DNA of 64,000 nucleotides from Arenimonas metalli CF5-1 (GTDB taxonomy: Bacteria > Pseudomonadota > Gammaproteobacteria > Xanthomonadales > Xanthomonadaceae): positions 310,001 to 374,000 of the forward strand of contig NZ_AVCK01000012.1 in assembly GCF_000747155.1 (NCBI RefSeq), read 5' to 3'. The position numbers and the translations under genes are program-made. The notes under the pieces are model-generated. The model searched no databases, was not told the DNA's origin, and was given only the letters and a program-made list of their open reading frames with translations. Within the stretch, counting starts at the first letter, position 1. Every line of letters begins with the position of its first letter. Shown here piece after piece: positions 1-9,948 of the stretch.

Positions 1-757
1 TGTGTTGGTACCAAGCGACGATGTCTTTCCGCCGCTCCGGGTCGTGTTGAATCTGGAGCGTCAAAGTGACGATGGCGGTCCGATGCTGCAGGGGGTGCGC
101 CTTTGTTCGGAGCTCGTGGTAGTCACCGATGAAATGCCGACGGATGAAGTCATCGAAATAGCCCGCCACGAATTCCCGGGTGCTGGCCACCGATTGCAGC
201 GACGCCATCAGGTCGTACACCGCCACGCCCGTGCTCGCCAGATGCGTCATGCAGTGCTTGGCTTCACGCGCCGCCTTGGCGTAGGCGTCCCCCTTCCCGC
301 CCGCGGCCTCCTGGAGGTTGAGGAATACGGAGCGGACCTCGCTACCGAGGAACTCAGGCTCTTTGGTTCCGAATTCACGCAGCAGCGTATGAAACTGGGC
401 CAGCACCGGGCGAATGGTGGCCATGTCGCGTACGCCGCGTTTGCGCTGGCTCAACCAGCCGCTGTCCCGAAACACGCTGTAGATGCCATGGGCCCGGATG
501 TTGGCTGGGGTATCGGGCGCCGCGCCGTCCTCGGCTTCCCAGGGGTCGCTTACGACCAGGTACGACTCCAGGGCCGCAATCAACTCGCTTTTGGGAACGT
601 CTTCACCGGGCGTACGCGCCCCGTCGCCCCAGAACTCGTCGACCAGGCGACCGAGCAGATCCCAGTAGCGTGTGTTGTTGGCGGCCGCCAAGGGCCGGAA
701 CACGGTCCGGGGCAGGCGGTCGAACAGCGTGTTGGCGTTGGGATCAGTCACGGGCAT
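1..757 (-). CDS. JetA-like subunit of a Wadjet defence system (partial, runs off window)
   Basis: The minus-strand frame is open from an ATG at 757 (alternative GTG at 760) to the window edge, giving about 252 residues without a stop. The start reads MPVTDPNANTLFDRLPRTVF and continues with FRPLAAANNTRYW and a later RRHFIGDYHELRTKAHPL stretch. These resemble the JetA family (MukF/kleisin-like subunit of Wadjet, an SMC-type complex that cleaves small circular plasmids). This is recognition from memory, not a search. The remaining jet genes (jetB, jetC, jetD) would lie to the left, outside the window. The gene is divergent from a WYL-domain regulator and starts just beyond a strong palindrome, so it is probably under that regulator's control. 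It could be another kleisin-like protein if the family call is wrong. Confidence 0.6.
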   Translation of the reverse strand, partial: MPVTDPNANTLFDRLPRTVFRPLAAANNTRYWDLLGRLVDEFWGDGARTPGEDVPKSELIAALESYLVVSDPWEAEDGAAPDTPANIRAHGIYSVFRDSGWLSQRKRGVRDMATIRPVLAQFHTLLREFGTKEPEFLGSEVRSVFLNLQEAAGGKGDAYAKAAREAKHCMTHLASTGVAVYDLMASLQSVASTREFVAGYFDDFIRRHFIGDYHELRTKAHPLQHRTAIVTLTLQIQHDPERRKDIVAWYQH

Positions 758-763
758 CACAAA

Positions 764-814
764 CGTAACATGAAGTTAAACATAACATGGTGTTTAGTTA
801 AACGCCATGTTATG
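764..814. promoter_or_regulatory. Near-perfect palindromic operator between jetA-like gene and WYL regulator
   Basis: Arms CATAACATGG (781-790) and CCATGTTATG (805-814) are perfect inverted repeats. Inside them GTTTA (792-796) and TAAAC (799-803) pair again around a 2-base centre. The 34-bp dyad therefore has one mismatched pair (791/804) outside that centre. A further half-site of similar sequence, GTAACATG, lies at 765-772. Position and symmetry fit an operator for a dimeric BrxR/CapW-type repressor controlling both divergent genes. That function is inferred. Confidence 0.7.
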
Positions 815-848
815 GTTTTCCCACCTTTCCGCGGGCCTCCCCTTCCCC

Positions 849-1715
849 ATGCCGCGCCGCCAAGCCCCTCTGGACCGCCTCAAAGCGATCGAAACCCTGC
901 TGCTTTGGGAGGGTCGGGTCACCAACAGCCGTTTGCGAGAATTTTTCCCAGTGCACGCGGTCCAGGCCAGTCGGGACCTGACCGCGTACCGCGAGCAGGC
1001 CGAGCATAACTGCCACCCGGTTCCGGGGGAGCGGGGGTATCGCGCGACCGACTGGGTCAAACCGGTTCTCACCGAAGGATCGTTTCGGGAGTACCAGCAG
1101 CTGGTTGGCGCCGCCGGCAGCGAAGGCGGCCTGCAAACGGGCGTCCCGTCGGAATCGGTGCTCGAAGATGCCACGCACACGTCACTTCGAATTTTCCCCG
1201 TCGTGCATGCGGCGATTCGCACCGGCCAAGGCGTGGACATCGAGTATCAGTCGCTGCGCCATCCTGAGGGCACGCGTCGGCGCATCTTTCCCCATGCCCT
1301 GATCCAGGCCGGGGTGCGCTGGCACGTCCGGGCCTATTGCGAGCGGGCTCAGGCCTTCCGGGATTTCAATCTGGGGCGAGTGCGCAGCGCGACGGCGGTA
1401 CCGGTCAGCGCCCCGGCTACCGGCGCGGAGGACGTGGAGTGGAACACGCCGGCCACCCTGCGCTTGCGACCGCATCAAGCGCTCACGGCTGCGCAGAGCC
1501 AGATGATTCGCCTGGAGTACTTCGAAGGTACGGTGGGGTTGGCGTTGACGCGGCGCGCTCCCTTGGTCCCCTACCTCATCCAGGCCTATCGCGCGGCGCT
1601 GGATCCGGACCGCGAGTTGCCGCCGGCGTTTTTGCTGCAGGTTCACGAGCCCGAGCAATTGCCACCCTGTGCCCGGTGGGCGGAGACGTCGGACGGCGGG
1701 GTGCTCGGGAGCTAA
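849..1715 (+). CDS. BrxR/CapW-type WYL-domain transcriptional regulator
   Basis: This is a predicted DNA-binding repressor of about 288 residues. The N-terminal winged helix-turn-helix includes LKAIETLLLWEGRVTNSRL. A middle WYL-type domain contains VDIEYQSLRHPEG and IFPHALIQAGVRWHVRAYCE, and a C-terminal WCX-like part follows. This order and wording match the BrxR/CapW group, which represses BREX, CBASS and other defence operons and may respond to nucleotide signals. The ATG at 849 (MPRRQAPLDRL) is preferred because the upstream in-frame ATG at 807 lies inside the operator palindrome. Neither has a clear Shine-Dalgarno sequence. Divergence from the JetA-like gene suggests it controls that defence operon. 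Confidence 0.75.
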   Translation: MPRRQAPLDRLKAIETLLLWEGRVTNSRLREFFPVHAVQASRDLTAYREQAEHNCHPVPGERGYRATDWVKPVLTEGSFREYQQLVGAAGSEGGLQTGVPSESVLEDATHTSLRIFPVVHAAIRTGQGVDIEYQSLRHPEGTRRRIFPHALIQAGVRWHVRAYCERAQAFRDFNLGRVRSATAVPVSAPATGAEDVEWNTPATLRLRPHQALTAAQSQMIRLEYFEGTVGLALTRRAPLVPYLIQAYRAALDPDRELPPAFLLQVHEPEQLPPCARWAETSDGGVLGS

Positions 1716-1722
1716 TGGCGTG

Positions 1723-1759
1723 GGGACAGAACCTTCCGACGCCGTCCGGTATCTGTCCC
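1723..1759. repeat. Inverted repeat GGGACAGA / TCTGTCCC downstream of the WYL gene
   Basis: A perfect 8-bp inverted repeat (1723-1730 and 1752-1759) with a 21-nt loop lies just after the WYL gene stop. There is no T tract, so it is a weak terminator candidate. It could be a remnant of a REP-like or transposon end. The rest of the 1716-1977 gap shows no gene. Confidence 0.35.
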
Positions 1760-1977
1760 GGGACCAAAGGAGGCGGAGTTTGGTCTGACATTCCAGATCA
1801 GGGGCTGCCGTTGCAGTCGATTCCAGAGACGAACACCAGATGCCAGAATCTAGGTCGCTCATGCATGGAACCTGAGTATGTGGGTGTGTTTACCCGCCCT
1901 GATACGTGGTCGCCCCAACTTAGGCGGTTGCCTCAGCGATGACAGCGCGGTTTTGGCTTTGAACGCTCATCACGTCG

Positions 1978-3949
<1,972 letters not shown>

Positions 3950-3961
3950 GGGTATCTCCTT

Positions 3962-4312
3962 TCAGTAGAACAGGGGCATGGCATAGGGAAACACGAGGGC
4001 CATCAGCACCAGGCCAGCGACGATCCAGAACATCACCTTGTAGGCCAGCCGCACCCGAGGCACGGCGCATGCGTCGCCCGGCGCGCAGGCGGCTACAGGC
4101 CGGAAGATTCGGCGCCATGCGAAGAAAAGCGCCACGAGCGCTGCGACAATGAAGACCGGTCGGTAGGGTTCCAACACGGCCAAGTTGCCGATCCAGGCAC
4201 CGGAGAAGCCCAGCGTGATCAGCACCAGCGGACCGAGGCAGCAAGTAGAGGCAAGAAGCGCGGCGATGCCGCCGGCGGCCAGCGCGCCACGACCGGTGCG
4301 GAGGTCTGCCAT
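3962..4312 (-). CDS. merT: Mercuric transport protein MerT
   Basis: Inner-membrane Hg(II) importer of 116 residues with three predicted membrane helices. The Cys24-Cys25 pair in the first helix and the loop cysteines at 75 and 81 are the expected Hg ligands that pass the ion to MerA. The start at 4312 (MADLRTGRG) gives the usual family length. An upstream in-frame start at 4378 would extend into the mer operator and is rejected. It is the first gene of the operon after the MerR-controlled promoter. Confidence 0.95.
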   Translation of the reverse strand: MADLRTGRGALAAGGIAALLASTCCLGPLVLITLGFSGAWIGNLAVLEPYRPVFIVAALVALFFAWRRIFRPVAACAPGDACAVPRVRLAYKVMFWIVAGLVLMALVFPYAMPLFY

Positions 4313-4347
4313 GGGATTCTCCTTCCGAGACTTCGCGTGATGCGCTA

Positions 4348-4378
4348 ACGTTACTTCCGTAGTCAGGTACGGAGTCAA
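4348..4378 (-). promoter_or_regulatory. mer operator/promoter (PmerT) with 19-bp spacer
   Basis: On the minus strand the -35 box TTGACT (4378-4373) and the -10 box TAACGT (4353-4348) are separated by 19 bp. That over-long spacing is typical of MerR-activated promoters. The spacer carries the dyad CCGTA/TACGG (4357-4372), almost the same as the known Tn501/Tn21 MerR site. MerR bound here represses without Hg and underwinds the DNA with Hg to activate merTPA. Confidence 0.93.
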
Positions 4379-4383
4379 GCGCT

Positions 4384-4803
4384 ATGGCCGACACACCAGA
4401 CACCCTGACCATTGGAGCCTTTGCCAAGGCCGCCGAGGTCAACGTGGAAACGATCCGCTTCTATCAGCGCAAGGGGCTGCTGCCGGAGCCGGATCGCCCT
4501 ATCGGTGGTATCCGTCGCTATGGGCCAGCGGACGTGGACCGCGTGAGGTTCGTGAAGTCCGCCCAACGACTGGGATTCAATCTGGACGAGGTCGCCCAGC
4601 TGCTCAGACTCGAGGACGGCACCCATTGCCACGAAGCGGCCGACCTGGCAGCAGCGCGCCTGAAAGACGTTCGCTTGCGGTTGGCCGACCTCAAGCGCAT
4701 GGAATCAGCGCTGTCCCGACTGGTAACGGCGTGCAGTTCAAGCCAAGACCACGTGACTTGCCCTTTGATCGCCTCCCTTCACCGACGTACCGCCGCTGAC
4801 TAA
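4384..4803 (+). CDS. merR: Mercury-responsive regulator MerR
   Basis: A 139-residue MerR-family dimeric regulator. The N-terminal helix-turn-helix includes [15 protein letters not shown], followed by a coiled-coil dimer helix. Hg ligands Cys82, Cys117 and Cys126 are at exactly the canonical positions. It is divergent from merT, and its ATG is 6 bp from the -35 box of the operator, so it should autoregulate. No adjacent regulator gene such as merD is seen. Confidence 0.96.
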   Translation: MADTPDTLTIGAFAKAAEVNVETIRFYQRKGLLPEPDRPIGGIRRYGPADVDRVRFVKSAQRLGFNLDEVAQLLRLEDGTHCHEAADLAAARLKDVRLRLADLKRMESALSRLVTACSSSQDHVTCPLIASLHRRTAAD

Positions 4804-4943
4804 TACTGCCTTTAAGGCACGCCAGGCGAGAAAACACGAAGTTGATACGGGACCCTTGCAAGGGGTCGCGGTCTGTCCAGACGGAGTTGGGCGTCGTTTC
4901 CACGCTGTTTCCGGATAGCGCTGAAAAGGCCGCGTGACGGCTG

Positions 4944-6014
4944 CTAGAGCCAACGCCGCGCCCACCAGCCGATCAGCTCCAGGGCCGGCGCGTACCAAGG
5001 TCGCTGTCTCCAAGCCGCCTTCAGCACCTCTCGGGACTCGGCCAGATCAAGCACGAAGTGTTCCGCCAACGTGGCGTTGAGGGCTGGCGCCTGCCCGAGC
5101 AGGTTGATCTCGTCGTTGAGGAAGAAGCTGCGGTAGTCGAAATTGGCGGTGCCGACCGTCGCCCAGTCCCGGTCGACCAGGGCGGTTTTGGCGTGCAGCA
5201 CCCGTGGTTGGTACTCCCAGATGCGCACCCCCGCGTCGAGCATGTGTGCATAGGCCGCCCGTGCCGCCCATTGCGCCAACGGAACATCACTTTTGCCTGG
5301 CACCAGCACGCGGACATCCACGCCGCGGCGAGCGGCGCCGCACAAGGCCCGCTGGCTGCGCCGGTCCGGTGCGAAGTACGGCGTCGTCAGCCAGAGCCGC
5401 TCCCGGGCCTGGTCGAACGCCTCGGTGAACGCGCAGCGCAGGCGATGCCGGCAACGACGCGAACGGTTCGACAGCAGTGCCAAAGGCGACCGCGCCGTGG
5501 GCGCCGGGACGCGTGGCGCCCGGGGGTAGTCGTCGAACAACCGGATGGCCTCGGCCACCCGAGGGCCGGTTAGACGGACATGGGTGTCGCGCCAGCGAGC
5601 CGCCCCCACCGCCCGCTGGGAATTGCGCCGGTCGAGGTTGAATCCGCCCAGGTACGCGACCGCGTCGTCGATAACCAGGAGCTTGCGGTGATTGCGGACG
5701 TGGAATTGCCCCGGCTGGCGCCACGACCACGGCCGGCTCCAGTGCCACTGCACGCCGGCCGCGATCAGGGCACGGACCCGCTCGGGTGGAATCAGACGCC
5801 AAGAGCCCACGGCATCGATACGAACCTGGACCCGCCGGCCGGCCTGTGCCAGATCGGCCAAGGCGGTGAGCATCGGCCCGCCGACGTCATCATCCGCCAC
5901 GATGTAACACTCCAGACGCGCGTCTCGCGTGGCGCCGGCGAGGTCCGCGTGCATCGCCTCGTAGAGGGCGTCCCCCTCCACGAAGACCGTGGTCGTTTCC
6001 GTTATGGATGGCAT
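4944..6014 (-). CDS. Phospholipase D-family cardiolipin synthase-like protein
   Basis: 356 residues with two HKD motifs: NHRKLLVIDD (His109, Lys111, Asp116) and LHAKTALVDRD (His274, Lys276, Asp281). This is the two-motif arrangement of bacterial cardiolipin synthases of the ClsB/ClsC type, which exchange phosphatidyl groups between phospholipids at the inner membrane. The C-terminus ends in a Trp-rich hydrophobic stretch. It stands alone between the mer and pbr-like operons and its role in metal resistance is unknown. Membrane-lipid adjustment is a guess. A different PLD-family substrate is possible. Confidence 0.85.
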   Translation of the reverse strand: MPSITETTTVFVEGDALYEAMHADLAGATRDARLECYIVADDDVGGPMLTALADLAQAGRRVQVRIDAVGSWRLIPPERVRALIAAGVQWHWSRPWSWRQPGQFHVRNHRKLLVIDDAVAYLGGFNLDRRNSQRAVGAARWRDTHVRLTGPRVAEAIRLFDDYPRAPRVPAPTARSPLALLSNRSRRCRHRLRCAFTEAFDQARERLWLTTPYFAPDRRSQRALCGAARRGVDVRVLVPGKSDVPLAQWAARAAYAHMLDAGVRIWEYQPRVLHAKTALVDRDWATVGTANFDYRSFFLNDEINLLGQAPALNATLAEHFVLDLAESREVLKAAWRQRPWYAPALELIGWWARRWL

Positions 6015-6506
6015 GGCAATGGCGGGTCAGCGTAGTTCCGGGGATCAGCCTAGCAGCGCGGCCGGGGCCCTGGGCCGCTAGCCCGGAAAGCGGGCGCGTA
6101 CCTCGGCATCCCGGCCGGCGACCAGCGCCTTGAGCATGCTGCCGCCGCAGCAGGTCCCGTGGTCGCAACCTTCAGCGCCCTGAGGCGCTTTCCCCTGCGC
6201 TTGCAGCCGGTCCGTGGTCGGTTTGCATTGACGGCCGGCGCAGCATGGGCCTTATGATTAGGTAATGACCGTGGCGTCACCCAAAAACTAAAGGGGAAAG
6301 GAGCGCGGGCTTGGGCTGGTTCCCGCTGCGAATTCCGCCCCACTTCTCCAGCGGTCCGCTCCGGCGGGCCGTTTTCTTTGGGAAGGCCCGGCTCGGACAG
6401 CGCGGCGTAGGCCCCGATCCGGATCAGGCAGGGCTCTGCGAGCCCCCGTCATCCCACTGCCCAGGCGACAGCAGCCTGCTTCAGGGGCACGCCGCACGCG
6501 ATCGGG
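6015..6506. other. Intergenic stretch without a convincing gene
   Basis: About 490 bases. Visible features are a small hairpin GGGCTC-TGC-GAGCCC (6431-6445) and a plus-strand GC-rich stretch running into TTTTCTTT (about 6372-6379) that resembles a terminator. A short minus-strand Cys-rich reading frame (about 6078-6254) has no start codon. It may be a scar of past rearrangement. Confidence 0.4.
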
Positions 6507-7082
6507 TCACCGCAGAACCGTTCCCGTCGGCAGGTCAAAATCGACGTCTGCGGAATGCAAGAGGGTGTCTAGTTGTGATTCGGACAGGGCGCCGCGCTGC
6601 AAGGCCGCCTCGGCGACCCGCTCAATGGCTTGCCACACCCCGGGTTGCGCGAGATAGCTCCGCGCCTTGTCACAAACCTCAAACCACCGGAGCGGACCCA
6701 AGGCCGCACGCACGGCCAGTACATCGCCGTGTGCGTCTCGAAACAACTCATCCTCCGAGACCGTTGCGCCAACGCACTGTCGATACCGTTCCTGCGCGAC
6801 GTACCCAGCCGCCGCGATGATGGCTTCCTCCAGCGCGTAGTCGATCTCTACATTTCCCGCACCTCGCGCTCGGGCGGCGGCCAGATCGTGGTGACGGTCG
6901 TAAATTGCAGCGGCTTGGGTGGCGGTGTGTTCACCGGTCAGTTTCACCGCAATGCAAATGCCGGTCAGGTGGGCAAAGACAATGTGTCCCGCCTCGTGGT
7001 ACGCCGTGTCGGGGGTCAAGGCAGGGTTCCGATAGGGACGTTGGGCCCCGATTGGACCATGCGGGAAGATGAAAATCTTCAT
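6507..7082 (-). CDS. Orphan HExxH (FtsH M41-like) putative zinc protease domain protein
   Basis: A 191-residue protein whose clearest motif is AYHEAGHIVFAHLTG (residues about 27-41). This closely resembles the zinc-binding helix of the FtsH M41 peptidase, where the family reads AYHEAGHA. No AAA+ ATPase domain and no membrane segment are present, so it is a free-standing protease-like domain. The rest is mainly helical with no other motif I recognise. The ATG at 7082 gives MKIFIFPHGPIG. It lies between the PLD gene and the Pb-type operon and is not obviously linked to either. Substrate and activity are unknown. Confidence 0.55.
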   Translation of the reverse strand: MKIFIFPHGPIGAQRPYRNPALTPDTAYHEAGHIVFAHLTGICIAVKLTGEHTATQAAAIYDRHHDLAAARARGAGNVEIDYALEEAIIAAAGYVAQERYRQCVGATVSEDELFRDAHGDVLAVRAALGPLRWFEVCDKARSYLAQPGVWQAIERVAEAALQRGALSESQLDTLLHSADVDFDLPTGTVLR

Positions 7083-7313
7083 CCCTGGTTCGGTAGGCCG
7101 CCATTCTTTGGGCGCCCTTTCGTTCCCGACTCCCGCCGCTGAAGCTTAGTACTTGAGCATGCCATAGTCCCAAATTGAGACGACGCATTGCATCATCGCC
7201 ATCCGCGCCCTGAAACGCTTCTGGAAGCGCCATCCGGAGACCGAGCAGCCGCTCCGGGGATCTTGATCCTGTCGTCATCGCCTCCTTGGCCCTCGAATGT
7301 CCAGTGGATGGGA

Positions 7314-7715
7314 TCACACTGGCTTCGCCGGCGTCTGCAAGCCGCTCAAGATAGCGCAGGTGCCGCGGCGGCCGCCGCAGCAATCGGCAATGGTGCGTTC
7401 CAACTCTTGCGCCATTCGTTGCAGTTCGGCCTGCCGCTCCCGGATCTCGGCGAGGTGGTGGCGCGCGAGCCGGTCCACGTCGCCGCAGGACAGGTCCGGA
7501 TCCTCCGCCAATCGCATCAGGTCGCGAATCTCGCTCAGGCTGAAGCCCAGTTCCCGGCCGCGGGTGATAAAACGCAACCGTGCCACGTCGTGGTGGCCAT
7601 AGACCCGATAGCCGTTCCCCGTTCGGACCGGCCCAGGAAGCAGGCCGATGCGCTCGTAGTAGCGGATGGTCTCCAAGTGACAGCCACTGGCGGCGGCAGC
7701 TTCACTGATTTTCAT
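7314..7715 (-). CDS. pbrR: MerR-family Pb/Cd/Zn-type regulator (PbrR/CadR-like)
   Basis: 133 residues from the ATG at 7715 (MKISEAA), which has a GGGA Shine-Dalgarno 5 nt upstream; a second ATG lies at 7721. The helix-turn-helix includes HLETIRYYERIGLLP. Cysteines at 77, 112-113 and 120 match the divalent-metal sensor pattern of PbrR, CadR and ZntR, where the first Cys separates divalent from Cu(I) sensors. It is divergent from a PbrT-type gene across a MerR-type promoter, so Pb(II), Cd(II) or Zn(II) response is likely. The exact metal cannot be read from the sequence. Confidence 0.82.
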   Translation of the reverse strand: MKISEAAAASGCHLETIRYYERIGLLPGPVRTGNGYRVYGHHDVARLRFITRGRELGFSLSEIRDLMRLAEDPDLSCGDVDRLARHHLAEIRERQAELQRMAQELERTIADCCGGRRGTCAILSGLQTPAKPV

Positions 7716-7726
7716 TCGCATCCCGC

Positions 7727-7757
7727 TTGACTCTGTAGTGCCTACGGACTTTACGCT
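7727..7757 (+). promoter_or_regulatory. MerR-type promoter of the pbrT-like operon (19-bp spacer)
   Basis: TTGACT (7727-7732) and TACGCT (7752-7757) are 19 bp apart. The spacer holds the dyad CTGTAG-tgc-CTACGG (7733-7747), 5 of 6 positions paired. It begins 11 bp upstream of the regulator start at 7715, on the divergent strand. This is the expected PbrR/CadR binding site. Confidence 0.85.
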
Positions 7758-7791
7758 ACCCCTCTCCCGCTGCCAACGAAGTGCCCCTGCC

Positions 7792-9759
7792 ATGCCTCAG
7801 AACCGCCCTCTGCTCGCACTGCTTAGGCAGTACTGGATCGCAGCGTTCGTGATTGGTCTGGTGCTGCTGCCGGTTCACGCCCAGGCACCCCCCGTTGAGC
7901 CGCGACAAACGTGGCAAATGCTCGACTACATCGCGGTGGACTATGCCGCTGCCGTCCACGGTGGCCGCATCCTGTCGCCTGGCGAGTATGCGGAGATGCA
8001 GGAGTTTGCCGGGGCGGTTCTCACGCAACTCCAAACCCTGCCGGCGAGTCCGCACCAGCCGCGGCTGCTGGCCCGAGCCGACCAGTTGGTCGCGGCGGTG
8101 GACCTCAAGGCCGAGCCCACCCAGGTCGCCACGCTGGCTCGCGGGATGGCCGACGATCTGTTGGCCGACTATCCCATCGGGGCCGTGCCAGCGTCGCCAC
8201 CGGAGCCGGCCCGCGTCACGGCGCTCTACGCCCAGCAATGTGCGGCCTGCCACGGTCCGACCGGGCGCGGAGACGGTCTGGCGGGAGCCACCTTGGATCC
8301 CCCGCCGATCGCCTTTACCGACGCGGGTCGCGCGGCCCAGCGGACGCCCTTGGCGCTGTATGAAGTGATCTCGCAGGGTGTGCCAGGCACCAGCATGCCC
8401 GGCTTCGCGGCGCTGTCGGAAGCCGATCGCTGGGCGCTGGCGTTCTACACGGGCAGTCTGGCGTACTCCGCTCGCGCCCGCACTGACGGGGAGACCTTGT
8501 GGCGGGCCCGGGCCGACCTCCGCGGCCGCATCCCGACGCTCGAAGCCCTGACCCGGACCCGCGAGGCGGAGCTGGCGGCCACGGTCTCCCCGGCGGAGGC
8601 GCACGCCATCGTGGCCTACCTTCGATCACGCCCTGAGGCGGTGAACCAGTCGCCGGGCCGTTCCCATCCGTTCTCCCTCGCCCGCCAACGTATGGCCGCC
8701 AGCGAGCGGGCGTATGCCGCCGGCGACACGGCGCAAGCCACAACGTCGGCGTTGTCAGCCTACTTGGACGGCGTAGAGCCGGTTGAGGCGGCCCTGGGTA
8801 CCCGCGATCCCTCACTGATGCGAGAGATCGAGACGGCCATGGCCCGCTACCGCAGCCAACTCGCTCGCCCCGCCGCCCTGGCGGACGTGAGCGCACAGGC
8901 GGCGGAGGTCAACGCGCTGTTGGATCGCGCCGAGACGGTACTGACGGATACCCGGATGGACACGACCACGGCCTTTCTGGGCAGCTTCACCATCCTGGTG
9001 CGGGAAGGTCTGGAAGCGCTCCTGATCGTGATGGGCATGATCGTGTTCCTGCGCAAGGCCGAGCGCGCCGACATCTTGCCGTACGTCCATGCGGGATGGG
9101 CCAGCGCCTTGCTGGCCGGCGCGGCAACCTGGGCGGCAGCGACCTACTTGATTGACATCAGCGGTGCCAATCGGGAGCTGACCGAAGGATTATCGGCGCT
9201 ATTCGCCGCTGCCGTGCTGCTGAGCGTTGGTATCTGGATGCATCAGAAGAGTTTGGCCGGACGCTGGCAGCAGTACCTGCAGGCCAAGTTGTCGAAGGCG
9301 TTGACGCGGCGATCGGCTCTCTTCTTGTTCGTGCTTGCGTTCATCGTGGTGTATCGCGAAGTGTTTGAGACCATCCTGTTCTTCATCGCGATGTGGAGCG
9401 AAGCTGTCTCCGGCGCCATCCTTGCTGGCTTCGCGGCCGGATGTTTGGTCTTGGCCGCGGTGGCCTATTGGATGGTTCGCGCCAGCGCACGTCTTCCCGT
9501 CGGCCGGTTCTTCTCGATCAGTTCGCTCCTGATCGCCGTACTGGCCGTCGTCTTGGCGGGCAAAGGCGTGGCTGCCCTTCAGGAGGCGGGTTGGGTCACC
9601 CAAGCAGGGGTGACGGGGCCACGCATCGAATGGCTGGGCGTGTACCCGTCCTGGGAGTCCTTGTTGGTGCAGTTGGGCGTGGCGACGCTGGCGATCATTG
9701 GCTTCATAACCAACACCCGGTCGCTGAAAGCGTCGGCCGCATCTTCCTCGCGCTCATGA
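7792..9759 (+). CDS. pbrT: PbrT-type lead/iron permease: cytochrome c plus FTR1 domains
   Basis: 655 residues from the ATG at 7792. A hydrophobic leader ends near HAQA. A periplasmic part carries one heme c motif CAACH (about residue 150), and the C-terminal half holds about seven membrane helices of the FTR1 oxidase-dependent permease family. Both REXXE metal-transfer motifs are present: REGLE (about residue 404) and REVFE (about residue 522). The fusion matches PbrT of lead-resistance operons, proposed to import Pb(II) so that cytosolic efflux and sequestration can act. It is the first gene after the MerR-type promoter. FTR1-type iron uptake is the alternative function. Confidence 0.85.
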   Translation: MPQNRPLLALLRQYWIAAFVIGLVLLPVHAQAPPVEPRQTWQMLDYIAVDYAAAVHGGRILSPGEYAEMQEFAGAVLTQLQTLPASPHQPRLLARADQLVAAVDLKAEPTQVATLARGMADDLLADYPIGAVPASPPEPARVTALYAQQCAACHGPTGRGDGLAGATLDPPPIAFTDAGRAAQRTPLALYEVISQGVPGTSMPGFAALSEADRWALAFYTGSLAYSARARTDGETLWRARADLRGRIPTLEALTRTREAELAATVSPAEAHAIVAYLRSRPEAVNQSPGRSHPFSLARQRMAASERAYAAGDTAQATTSALSAYLDGVEPVEAALGTRDPSLMREIETAMARYRSQLARPAALADVSAQAAEVNALLDRAETVLTDTRMDTTTAFLGSFTILVREGLEALLIVMGMIVFLRKAERADILPYVHAGWASALLAGAATWAAATYLIDISGANRELTEGLSALFAAAVLLSVGIWMHQKSLAGRWQQYLQAKLSKALTRRSALFLFVLAFIVVYREVFETILFFIAMWSEAVSGAILAGFAAGCLVLAAVAYWMVRASARLPVGRFFSISSLLIAVLAVVLAGKGVAALQEAGWVTQAGVTGPRIEWLGVYPSWESLLVQLGVATLAIIGFITNTRSLKASAASSSRS

Positions 9760-9948
9760 GCTGCCCAAGGGACTTGCGATATTGCCGCCGCGCCGCGACC
9801 TCCGCGTGCGCCGCACTCCTCCTGAACAGCGTGCCGTGGCCAATGCATGGCCTGCGCGCCGAGTTCGCCTCGGGCTGGGGCCTTGCCGCGAGGTGGCCCA
9901 CGTTGGGTGATCGCTGCGGTTCATGCTCGCCCGCCAACGGAGAAAGCC

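Noticed and set aside
2-1009. Long plus-strand open frame of 335 codons across the start of the window
   Set aside because: It is antisense to the JetA-like frame and runs through the operator and the start of the WYL gene. The protein has no recognisable motif.
6078-6254. Minus-strand Cys-rich frame ending DHGTCCGGSMLKALVAG...
   Set aside because: It has no start codon in frame and no recognised family. It may be a gene remnant.
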